Assembly (NCBI RefSeq): GCF_010725055.1
Contig: NZ_BJKB01000014.1
Location: 1 to 64,000, forward strand
Reading direction: 5' to 3'
Length of the DNA stretch: 64,000 nt
Origin: Gelidibacter japonicus
Lineage (GTDB): Bacteria; Bacteroidota; Bacteroidia; Flavobacteriales; Flavobacteriaceae
Part shown: positions 54,150 through 61,754 of the stretch, piece after piece
Numbering within the stretch: position 1 is the stretch's first letter
Layout of the letters: each line of letters opens with the position of its first letter
The notes under the pieces: model-generated
Database searches by the model: none
What the model was told of the DNA's origin: nothing
Seen by the model: only the letters and a program-made list of their open reading frames with translations
Made by a program: the position numbers and the translations under genes

Positions 54150-54492
54150 TTAGGCTTTTAATTGGTATATCTGATCCATCAACAACCACTTTTCACCGTC
54201 TTTTGCCGTTGGCAGTGCTTGTTGGTATTTCCACATGAGGGTTTCCCATTCTTGAACTTTAGGGTTGTTGGCATCCATTTCATCCTTCTTTTCAAAAGAA
54301 AAGGAATCGTTAACCTCCATAATCATAAACAGTCGATTTTATGACCAAATAAATTTCCAAGTTGACAATGCCACTATCAGTGATACTTTTAACAATTTCT
54401 GGCCATACGTTCTTATGATGTTTTTTATAGGCCGAAATAAGTTCCACATCATTTATCAAATCGAGCGCAAAACAGTGTCTATGTGTTTTCAT
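54150..54492 (-). pseudogene. L-fucose/L-rhamnose mutarotase (RhaM/YiiL family), frameshifted
   Basis: The first 50 codons read MKTHRHCFALDLINDVELI, then NVWPEIVKSITDSGIVNLEI, the start of the small mutarotase family that interconverts the alpha and beta forms of deoxyhexoses. After YLV the frame ends early at TAA near 54310. Removing one A from the AAAA run (54337-54340 on the plus strand as TTTT) restores NRLFMIMEVNDSFSFEKKDE and an end MWKYQQALP...MDQIYQLKA. Total would be 113 residues, the family size. The start overlaps the permease gene by 14 bases. Either a recent frameshift or a homopolymer sequencing error. Sugar mutarotation also occurs spontaneously, so the pathway could still work. 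Confidence 0.85.
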
Positions 54493-55810
54493 TCTTCATG
54501 GTTTTATATCCGAAAAGTGCTACCACTGCCAAGCAGATCAACGGTAGGATAAAAGAGAAATTCACTTCAGGAATGTACCCCAGGATTTTTGCGTCGGCAA
54601 AACCTGGTCCGCCAATATCTAAAATACTACCTTGTAAAACCGGCAATAAAGCACCACCAACAATGGCCATCACCAATCCGGCAGAACCAATTTTAGCTTC
54701 ATCTCCCATATTATTTAAAGCAATCCCATAAATAGTTGGGAACATAATACTCATAAAAAGCGAGATCACTACCAGGCTGTACAAGCCTAAATGTCCACCA
54801 ACAAAAACCGTGATTAGAGTGGTCATTACACCACCAATTCCAAAAATAAACAATAATTTGGAAGGGCCAATCCGTTTCATCGAGAGTGTTCCCAGCCATC
54901 TTCCGGTAAGAAACAGCAGCATTGCCGCTACATTATACCAAGTTGCTGTGAGTTGTTCGTTATCTGGTAAAGAGGCATTCAAATTATCTACATATTGAAA
55001 AATGAAGGTCCAGCACATGATTTGGGCTCCTACGTAGAACATTTGGGCCACTACACCCGTGACATAAGTTTTGTTCTTAACCAGGATTTTAAAGGTATTA
55101 GAAAGTGCAATTTTTGAATGCGCTTCCACCTTCGGGAATTTCACCATCATGATGGCCATCATGATAATCAAAACCAAAATACCCAAAGCAATATACGGTA
55201 TACTGATGACGCTCAAATCGTTTTCACGAATAGCAGACTTTTCTATAGTAGACAGTGCTTGATATGTTTCCTCTGTAAAGTCAACTGAACGTAAGGCATC
55301 AATGATAAATACCTGTGCAATGATCATTCCCGTTAAAGAACCTATCGGATTAAATGCCTGTGCTAAATTGAGACGTTGGGTTGCGGTTTCTTTGGGACCC
55401 AATGCCAGAATCAACGGATTTGATGTGGTTTCTAAAAATGCCAATCCGCAGGTCATGACCCAAAGAGAAATTAGGAAGTAATTAAAAGTCTCAAACTTCG
55501 CGGCCGGAAAAAATAAAAACGCACCAATGGCATACAACGATAATCCCACAAGGATTCCAGATTTATAACTGTATTTTCTGATAAACAATGCTGCCGGCAA
55601 AGCCATAAAGAAGTAGCCGAAATAAAAAGCAAACTGCACCAACGAGGCTTGCGTATTTGAAAGCTCTGGCATGACTTTTTTAAATGCAGAAACCATCGGG
55701 TTAGTAAGATCATTCGCAATTCCCCACAGTGCAAATAAGGAAGTAATCAATATAAAAGGCAATAATATGTTTCGAGAAACGAGTGGTTGTTTTATGGCGT
55801 TTTTCATCAT
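54479..55810 (-). CDS. fucP: L-fucose:proton symporter (FucP-type MFS permease)
   Basis: A 443-residue major-facilitator protein with 12 predicted helices. SLFALWGIANDLTNPMVSAFKK near residue 22 and the FYFGYFFMALPAALFIRKYSYKSG loop (between helices 2 and 3) are typical of FucP. LETTSNPLILALGPKETATQRL, NLAQAFNPIGSLTGM and the late MFPTIYGIALNNMGDEAKIGS are also typical. It carries L-fucose across the inner membrane with protons. Its ATG shares one base with the stop codon of the upstream dehydrogenase gene, so translation is probably coupled. Confidence 0.92.
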   Translation of the reverse strand: MMKNAIKQPLVSRNILLPFILITSLFALWGIANDLTNPMVSAFKKVMPELSNTQASLVQFAFYFGYFFMALPAALFIRKYSYKSGILVGLSLYAIGAFLFFPAAKFETFNYFLISLWVMTCGLAFLETTSNPLILALGPKETATQRLNLAQAFNPIGSLTGMIIAQVFIIDALRSVDFTEETYQALSTIEKSAIRENDLSVISIPYIALGILVLIIMMAIMMVKFPKVEAHSKIALSNTFKILVKNKTYVTGVVAQMFYVGAQIMCWTFIFQYVDNLNASLPDNEQLTATWYNVAAMLLFLTGRWLGTLSMKRIGPSKLLFIFGIGGVMTTLITVFVGGHLGLYSLVVISLFMSIMFPTIYGIALNNMGDEAKIGSAGLVMAIVGGALLPVLQGSILDIGGPGFADAKILGYIPEVNFSFILPLICLAVVALFGYKTMKNENT

Positions 55811-56589
55811 TATAAAGAGCGGTCTAAATGGGTGTAACCTCCATCAACAAACAAGAGTTGTCCGGTGGTATGGCTTGAGACTTCAGATAACAAAAATGCA
55901 ACGGTATTTGCAATTTCGATATCAGTCGTCATTCGGTTTCCTAAAGGAATATGTTTGGTAATACTTGCTAATTTTTCTTCCGGATTTGGGAAGGTATCTA
56001 ACCATTTCTTATATAATGGTGTGTAACATTCGGCCACAATTACGGCATTTACTCGAATACTGTAGGGCAATAATTCCACAGCCCACTCTCGGGTCAATGC
56101 ATTTCTGGCACCATTCGCAGCAGCATAACCTGAAGTGCCCCCTTGACCAGTCACCGAAGTTTTTGATCCAATATTGACGATAGCGCCTTTAGTCTTCTTG
56201 AGCTCGGGCAAGGCATGATGTGCCATCGCGTAATAATGGGCGACATTGCGTTGAATGGACCTCATAAAATCGTCATAATTTCCATGTTCAAGACCCACAT
56301 TATCGTTAACACCTGCATTATTGACCAAACCATCAATACGACCAAATTCCTTGATCACACTATCCATTGCATTTTTACAGGCAACCTGATCGGTTAATTC
56401 TGCCAATGCGTAAAATGCCTGTCCGCCGTTGTCTTTTATGGTGTTCACCGCCTTTATAACATCCTGCTCATTTCGACCTATAATTACAGGAATGGCACCC
56501 TCTTGGACCAATACTTTGCAAATGCCATTACCAATACCTTTTGAGCCGCCGGTCACAACAATCACTTTATCTTTTAGTTTTAAATCCAT
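55810..56589 (-). CDS. Short-chain dehydrogenase, probable L-fucose dehydrogenase with Asn for the catalytic Lys
   Basis: A 259-residue SDR. VIVVTGGSKGIGNGI is the cofactor-binding TGxxxGxG motif, LVNNAGVND supplies NNAG, VNIGSKTS the catalytic Ser, and the family end GQLLFVDGGYTHLD is normal. The catalytic YxxxK box reads YAAANG: Tyr155 is kept but position 159 is Asn instead of Lys. Its place in the operon fits oxidation of L-fucose to L-fucono-1,5-lactone, the first step, and its sequence is unlike the other SDR (58344-59120). The Lys-to-Asn change could lower activity, or mark a subfamily. It is co-transcribed, four bases after the lactonase gene. Confidence 0.8.
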   Translation of the reverse strand: MDLKLKDKVIVVTGGSKGIGNGICKVLVQEGAIPVIIGRNEQDVIKAVNTIKDNGGQAFYALAELTDQVACKNAMDSVIKEFGRIDGLVNNAGVNDNVGLEHGNYDDFMRSIQRNVAHYYAMAHHALPELKKTKGAIVNIGSKTSVTGQGGTSGYAAANGARNALTREWAVELLPYSIRVNAVIVAECYTPLYKKWLDTFPNPEEKLASITKHIPLGNRMTTDIEIANTVAFLLSEVSSHTTGQLLFVDGGYTHLDRSL

Positions 56590-56593
56590 ACGT

Positions 56594-57424
56594 TTAATCT
56601 TCTAAATGGTACCAGGTTTTGGCATTCAAGCCCATAATTTGCTGTTGTTCGGTTTCTGAAAATTTCGAAATATAAGCTTCAACAAGAGTGATTATTTCGG
56701 CATAAGTCCCCGCCAATAAACTTACGGGCCAGTCGCTGCCAAAAAGTGTCCTTTTGGTCCCGAAGGCATTAAAAATCACCTCAAGATAAGGTTGCATACT
56801 TGTTTTGTCCCAAGTGTTCCAATCTGCTTCTGTTGTTAATCCTGAAACCTTACAGGCCACATTTTCAAAACCTGCCAGTGTTTCCATCTGGCTTTTCCAC
56901 GGCTCTATTTTCCCGACTTTGATATAAGGTTTTGCACCATGGTCCAGTATGAATTTTTGCTTCGGAAATGTTTTGACGAATTCAATGGCTTCTTCCAATT
57001 GATGCGGAAAAATAAGGATATCATAAGTCAGATTGTATTTTTCCAAAGCTGCTATGCCCCGTTTAAAATCCTTGCGAAGCAAAAAGCCATCAGGTTCTGC
57101 CTGAACAATGTGTCGCAGGCCCTTTAGTTTTTTATATTGTGAAAAATGTTCTAAACGATCATCGATAGTGTCACTACATAAATCCAACCAGCCCACAACT
57201 CCTTTAATAAAAGGATGTTGATCGGCCAACTCCAAAATGAACTTGGTTTCCTTTTCTGAAGTGTCCGCTTGCACGGCGATACAACCATCCAATTGATGCT
57301 GTTGCAATAATGGCTGCAAATCCCCAGGCAAGAAATCACGTTGGATTACGGACATATCGTTCGTAATCCATGCGTCTCTTTGCGGATCAAATCTCCAAAA
57401 ATGTTGATGTGTATCTATCCGCAT
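56594..57424 (-). CDS. L-fuconolactonase (amidohydrolase family)
   Basis: A 276-residue metal-dependent hydrolase of the amidohydrolase_2 family. RIDTHQHFWRFDPQRD holds the HxH motif at residues 6-8. GCIAVQADTSEKE, GLRHIVQAEPDGFLL and FPKQKFILDHGAKP follow, and LFGSDWPVSLL carries the catalytic Asp near residue 243. Bacterial fuconolactonases of this family open L-fucono-1,5-lactone (and 1,4-lactone) to L-fuconate. It directly abuts the preceding FAH-family gene, with stop and start side by side. The pathway position makes this assignment firmer than sequence alone would. Confidence 0.88.
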   Translation of the reverse strand: MRIDTHQHFWRFDPQRDAWITNDMSVIQRDFLPGDLQPLLQQHQLDGCIAVQADTSEKETKFILELADQHPFIKGVVGWLDLCSDTIDDRLEHFSQYKKLKGLRHIVQAEPDGFLLRKDFKRGIAALEKYNLTYDILIFPHQLEEAIEFVKTFPKQKFILDHGAKPYIKVGKIEPWKSQMETLAGFENVACKVSGLTTEADWNTWDKTSMQPYLEVIFNAFGTKRTLFGSDWPVSLLAGTYAEIITLVEAYISKFSETEQQQIMGLNAKTWYHLED

Positions 57425-58276
57425 TTATTTGTAGGCTACTGCTGTTTGTTCCTGTACCCCTAAACCTTCAATTCCTAAGCGCATGACGTCTCCAGGCTTT
57501 AAATATCGTGGCGGGTTAAAACCTAATCCCACGCCAAAAGGGGTTCCCGTTGAAATGACATCGCCTGGCAATAAAGTCATAAATTGGCTGATGTACGACA
57601 CACAATGTTGGATATTGAAAATAAAATCGGAGGTTGATGAATCCTGCAAACGCTCACCATTGACCTCCAACCAGAGGTGTAGATTGTTTCCATCTTTTAC
57701 TTCATCCTTTGTGGCCATAAATGGTCCTAAGGGTGCGAACGTGTCACAACCTTTTCCTTTACACCATTGGCCTTCTTTCTCAATTTGAAAAGCACGTTCA
57801 GACACATCATTATGCAAGACATAACCTGCGATATGATCATCTGCTTCTTCTACAGATATGTAGGAAGCTTTCTTACCAATAACAATGGCCAATTCCACTT
57901 CCCAATCGGTTTTCACACTGTTCTTCGGAATGATGACATTATCATTCGGACCCACGATAGCCGTAGTTGATTTGAAGAACAACACTGGTTCGGATGGTAC
58001 TTTAGCTCCCGTTTCAGCGGCGTGTTGGGCATAATTTAACCCGACACAAACCAATTTGGAAGGCCTGCCTATTGGTGATCCCAATCGCACAGCATCATCA
58101 ACGGTTGGACAATTGGCTTGGTTGGTTTTCAACCAGTCCTTTAAACGCTCCAAGCCATTGGACTCGAAGAATTTTTCGTCGAAATCCTCGCCAAAGGCGC
58201 TGACGTCTATACGTTTGTTTTCTAATTGAAGTCCTGGTTTTTCTTGGCCTTCCGACCCAAATCTTATGAGTTTCAT
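57425..58276 (-). CDS. 2,4-diketo-3-deoxy-L-fuconate hydrolase (FAH family)
   Basis: A 283-residue fumarylacetoacetate-hydrolase-fold protein. LVCVGLNYAQHAAETGA, EPVLFFKSTTAIVGPNDNV and DWEVELAIVIGKKASY (metal Glu and acidic residues) come in order. GYVLHNDVSERAFQIEK, GKGCDTFAPLGPF and ISTGTPFGVGLG complete the family pattern. In the non-phosphorylating L-fucose pathway this enzyme cleaves 2,4-diketo-3-deoxy-L-fuconate to pyruvate and L-lactate, using Mg2+. The lldD gene four genes later supports L-lactate as product. It lies 67 bases after the preceding SDR gene, the longest gap in the operon. Confidence 0.88.
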   Translation of the reverse strand: MKLIRFGSEGQEKPGLQLENKRIDVSAFGEDFDEKFFESNGLERLKDWLKTNQANCPTVDDAVRLGSPIGRPSKLVCVGLNYAQHAAETGAKVPSEPVLFFKSTTAIVGPNDNVIIPKNSVKTDWEVELAIVIGKKASYISVEEADDHIAGYVLHNDVSERAFQIEKEGQWCKGKGCDTFAPLGPFMATKDEVKDGNNLHLWLEVNGERLQDSSTSDFIFNIQHCVSYISQFMTLLPGDVISTGTPFGVGLGFNPPRYLKPGDVMRLGIEGLGVQEQTAVAYK

Positions 58277-58343
58277 TTTAAACTATTATTTATTTTTTAT
58301 TATTTTATTTTATTGGTGCAATCACTATCGGGAAGGATGGAAA

Positions 58344-59120
58344 TTACCCATTCAACTTAATAAAACCACCATCAATAGGGAAATCAGTTCCTGTTATGAA
58401 CGACGCTTCATCACTACACAAATACAGTGCTAAATTCGCAATTTCTTCAGGCTTCCCCATGCGTCCGATAGGCTGTGTTTTTGAGAGATTCTCAAACATT
58501 TCCGCTTGATTGTCAGGATAATTCTTGGCTATAAATCCATCTACAAACGGTGTGTGCACACGCGCTGGCGATATGCAATTGCATCGGATGCCTTCCGCAA
58601 CATAATCTTTTGCCACCGAATAGGTCATGGTCAACACTGCGCCTTTCGTCATGGAATACGCAAATCGATCAGAAATCCCGACTGAAGAGGCAATGGACGC
58701 CATATTGACGATCACTCCTTTTTTATGCTTCTTAAAATATGGGATGGCGGCTCTCATGCCGTTATAAACCCCTTTGATGTTCACGTTGTACAAACGATCT
58801 AAGTCATCAGAATTGGTGTTTTCAATATTTCCAACATGGGCAATACCAGCGTTATTCACCAAAATATCGATGGCATTGTTTTTAGCAATCTCGCTAAAAA
58901 TGCTCTCCATTTGTTCTTGATTGGCCACATCACATTTGTAAAAACTTGCGGTTCCCTGCTCAGTTTCTATTTCTGAAACAGTCGACGCACCATTATCTGC
59001 ATTAAAATCCAAAACACAAACATGGGCGCCCTGTTTTGCAAATGTAGTGGCAATGGCCTTTCCTATCCCGCTTCCGCCACCGGTGATGATGGCTGTTTTT
59101 CCCTTTAAACTGAATACCAT
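58344..59120 (-). CDS. 2-keto-3-deoxy-L-fuconate dehydrogenase (SDR)
   Basis: A 258-residue SDR. TAIITGGGSGIGKAIATTFA binds NAD, with Asp in VCVLDFNAD favouring NAD over NADP. NNAGIAHVG, VNMASIASSVG (Ser), YSMTK (complete YxxxK) and RCNCISPARVHTPF follow, then FITGTDFPIDGGF. In this pathway it oxidises the 4-hydroxyl of 2-keto-3-deoxy-L-fuconate to the 2,4-diketo acid. The family resemblance to the human BDH2/Xanthomonas type is recalled, not computed. The start is two bases after the fuconate dehydratase stop, so the two are co-transcribed. Confidence 0.87.
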   Translation of the reverse strand: MVFSLKGKTAIITGGGSGIGKAIATTFAKQGAHVCVLDFNADNGASTVSEIETEQGTASFYKCDVANQEQMESIFSEIAKNNAIDILVNNAGIAHVGNIENTNSDDLDRLYNVNIKGVYNGMRAAIPYFKKHKKGVIVNMASIASSVGISDRFAYSMTKGAVLTMTYSVAKDYVAEGIRCNCISPARVHTPFVDGFIAKNYPDNQAEMFENLSKTQPIGRMGKPEEIANLALYLCSDEASFITGTDFPIDGGFIKLNG

Positions 59121-59122
59121 AA

Positions 59123-60442
59123 TTATGCTTTTTGTAATTTTTTAGTCCAAACTTCTCCGTTTGGAAAACTATAGGTTTCTAATGATTCTGGTTTCATGGT
59201 GATGCTATATCCCGGAAGTTGTGGTGGCATATAAGCACCATTATTGATCACTACGGGGTCAAAGAAATGTTCATGTAAATGATCGACATATTCAATAATT
59301 CGATCTTCCATAGTGGCACTGATACAAATATAATCGATCATGGATAAATGCTGTACATATTCGCACAGACCAACACCTCCAGCATGCGGACATACAGGAA
59401 CTTTATATTTTGCAGCCATCAATAAAATGGCTAAAATCTCATTGACACCACCAACACGGCAGCTATCAATCTGACATATTTGCAAAGCGTCGGCCATAAT
59501 CAATTGTTTGAACATGACACGGTTTTGGCAATGTTCTCCCGTGGCAACTTTTATAGGTGCGACGGCCCTTGCAATTTTGGCGTGGCCTAAAATATCGTCT
59601 GGACTAGTAGGCTCTTCAATCCAATACGGATTAAATTTCTTTAACGAGGCCATGTTTTCTATCGCCTCATCCACATCCCATTTTTGATTGGCATCCATCA
59701 TCAATTGCAGATCGTCTCCAATTTCCTCTCGTATAATTTGTGCCCTGCGCATATCATCCTGCAAATCAGATCCGACTTTAATTTTCATGTGTTTAAAACC
59801 TTCCGCTTTTGCTTCCTGGCATAATCTACGCATTTTATCATCGCTATAACCCAACCAACCTGCAGAGGTTGTATAGGCAGGATAGCCATCTTTTAGTAAA
59901 ATATCAATCCGTTCTTGCTTGGTGGCCTCATTACTTTTAAGAAGTTCGAGCGCTTCCTCTGGGGTAATAGCGTCTGTGATATAAGTAAAGTCAACACATC
60001 TCACAAATTCTTCCGGAGACATGTCGGCAATCAATTTCCAAAGTGGCTTGCCTTCAACCTTCGCATATAAATCCCAAACGGCATTCACAACGGCGCCCGT
60101 GGCTAAGTGGATGACTCCTTTTTCAGGACCCAACCAACGCAATTGGCTATCGCCAGTGATCATCTTCCAGAAATCACCCATGTTTTGAGTGAATGATTCC
60201 AAGGTTTTACCAATGATCAAATGTGAAAGCGACTCAATGGCTGCGACACACAATTCGTTGCCGCGACCAATGGTAAACGTTAAGCCATGGCCTTCAAATT
60301 CTGGGTGGTTGGTTTTTAAAATGACATAGGCTGCGGAATAATCCGGATCTGGATTCATGGCATCAGAACCGTCCAAATCATCACTTGTGGGAAAACGAAC
60401 GTCTTTGGTCAGGACTTCGGTTATGGTAATTGGTTTTTTCAT
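59123..60442 (-). CDS. L-fuconate dehydratase (enolase superfamily)
   Basis: A 439-residue dehydratase of the mandelate-racemase group of enolases. AMNPDPDYSAAYVILKT is typical of the fuconate branch. HMKIKVG (KxK bases) lies near residue 220. LMMDANQKWDVDEAIE, YWIEEPTSPDD and KVATGEHCQN supply the three Mg ligands, and PVCPHAGGVGLCEYVQH contains the catalytic His. It removes water from L-fuconate to give 2-keto-3-deoxy-L-fuconate. It is the first major gene of the operon. Its ATG overlaps the stop of a 24-codon upstream frame (60439-60513), so its translation may be coupled. Confidence 0.93.
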   Translation of the reverse strand: MKKPITITEVLTKDVRFPTSDDLDGSDAMNPDPDYSAAYVILKTNHPEFEGHGLTFTIGRGNELCVAAIESLSHLIIGKTLESFTQNMGDFWKMITGDSQLRWLGPEKGVIHLATGAVVNAVWDLYAKVEGKPLWKLIADMSPEEFVRCVDFTYITDAITPEEALELLKSNEATKQERIDILLKDGYPAYTTSAGWLGYSDDKMRRLCQEAKAEGFKHMKIKVGSDLQDDMRRAQIIREEIGDDLQLMMDANQKWDVDEAIENMASLKKFNPYWIEEPTSPDDILGHAKIARAVAPIKVATGEHCQNRVMFKQLIMADALQICQIDSCRVGGVNEILAILLMAAKYKVPVCPHAGGVGLCEYVQHLSMIDYICISATMEDRIIEYVDHLHEHFFDPVVINNGAYMPPQLPGYSITMKPESLETYSFPNGEVWTKKLQKA

Positions 60443-60513
60443 TTGTTGATACGTATTGTTTTAGGTCGTCGGCTGCAATTGGGGTCGATTTGAATCTCTC
60501 CTACCCAATCCAT
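60439..60513 (-). CDS. Upstream leader ORF with strong ribosome-binding site
   Basis: 24 codons starting MDWVGEIQIDPNCSR and ending TIRINK, preceded at four bases by AAGGAGG (60518-60524), a full Shine-Dalgarno sequence that is unusual in Bacteroidetes. Its TGA overlaps the ATG of the fuconate dehydratase gene as ATGA. This arrangement suggests that ribosomes loaded at the leader restart on the dehydratase gene. No function of the peptide itself is recognised, and its translation is unproven. Confidence 0.45.
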   Translation of the reverse strand: MDWVGEIQIDPNCSRRPKTIRINK

Positions 60514-60534
60514 GAAACCTCCTTGATAATCTTC

Positions 60535-60542
60535 CAAAGCTA
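60535..60542 (-). promoter_or_regulatory. -7 promoter motif of the fucose operon
   Basis: Minus strand TAGCTTTG, an exact TAnnTTTG match, 22 bases before the leader ORF start. No -33 TTG at normal distance, which would fit dependence on the AraC activator encoded just upstream. Confidence 0.5.
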
Positions 60543-60610
60543 TACTATGAATTTTATTAAATCCACTAATAATTACACCACAACTAATACTATTTTTGCA
60601 TTAGAGTACA

Positions 60611-61492
60611 TTATATCGACTCTTTTGTATATTTACTATGCTTTCTCAAATAGGCCGATGGTGACATATTCTTGATCATTTTAAACTGCCGGTTGAAATT
60701 TGAAAGATTGTTAAATCCAGATTCGTCTGCAATTGCTGCAACATTCAATTCATTCTCAATAAGTAGTTTACATGCATAACCGATTCTAATTTCATTGACA
60801 TATTTTGAAAATGTTTTCCGATGCACACGTTTAAACGAACGGCTGAATGCCGATGGATTCATTTTCACAATATCAGCGACTGTATTGAGATCAATATCCT
60901 TGTTAAAGTTATTAAAAATAAATGCAATGACTTTATTCGATAGGTCTGATTCCTCCAGTCTTAAAGAGGCCACATAGCCCGAACTGGCCAAGAGATTGAA
61001 GTCATCGTGCAAAGCCAATTGATGGAGAATGCCAATAAACTGATGTGTTTTATTAAAATCGGTTTCGTCATTTAACTTTACAATGGTCTGCAGTAAATCT
61101 CCTGGCAGATTCCTAAACTGAATCCCTTGCTCCGCTTTTTTAAAAAGGGCAACAATAGGTTTTATTTCAGGTAATTGTAAAAATGTGCTTCCCAAAAAAT
61201 CCTCTTTGAAATGAATAGCCACAGCCTCCGCCCTTAAGTTTTTATCTTCCTGAAAATATTTTGGGTCATTCAACCACATATGCGGCAAATTTTTACCAAT
61301 AAGCACGACATCTTTGGGCTGAAATTTCTTAATGCTATCGCCAATAAAACGCGTGCCCTTACTTTTAAGAACAACCACCAATTCCAATTCGGGATGGTAG
61401 TGCCAAATTTTAAGAAAATTGGCGTAACTATTTTTTCTTACAGATATCGCAGATGCAGTATGGCTACGGTCTAATAAATATAATTTCATCAC
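60611..61492 (-). CDS. AraC-family regulator of the fucose operon
   Basis: A 293-residue regulator with an N-terminal cupin sensor (residues 1-170: WHYHPELELVVVLKSKGTRF, DVVLIGKNLPHMW). Two C-terminal helix-turn-helices follow: IDLNTVADIVKMNPSAFSRSF, and LNVAAIADESGFNNLSNFNRQF ending in SPSAYLRKHSK. A second Met directly follows the first, so the start may shift by one codon. It is transcribed toward the fucose operon from 168 bases upstream and is its likely activator, with L-fucose or an intermediate as effector (inferred). It is similar in build to the AraC protein at 17319-18164. Confidence 0.9.
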   Translation of the reverse strand: MMKLYLLDRSHTASAISVRKNSYANFLKIWHYHPELELVVVLKSKGTRFIGDSIKKFQPKDVVLIGKNLPHMWLNDPKYFQEDKNLRAEAVAIHFKEDFLGSTFLQLPEIKPIVALFKKAEQGIQFRNLPGDLLQTIVKLNDETDFNKTHQFIGILHQLALHDDFNLLASSGYVASLRLEESDLSNKVIAFIFNNFNKDIDLNTVADIVKMNPSAFSRSFKRVHRKTFSKYVNEIRIGYACKLLIENELNVAAIADESGFNNLSNFNRQFKMIKNMSPSAYLRKHSKYTKESI

Positions 61493-61754
61493 TATGAAAA
61501 TAGCATTTTTTAGCTAATTTGAAACGCTTTGTGCAATAAAAGTATTACTTGAGAATCATAGGGATATTTTGAAATGCTAAAAACAAGCGCCTATATTATG
61601 GAATTGCTCTTAGTAACCATTTAAAAAGCAATCGACCAAGGTCTACCAAAACTAAAATGATACGTCAACTAAGTCCAATTTTAAATTTTTGCCGGAATGG
61701 ACAAATCATAGATTTTTAGGAAACTCACAGTTTCCATTCGAATATTCCAATATT

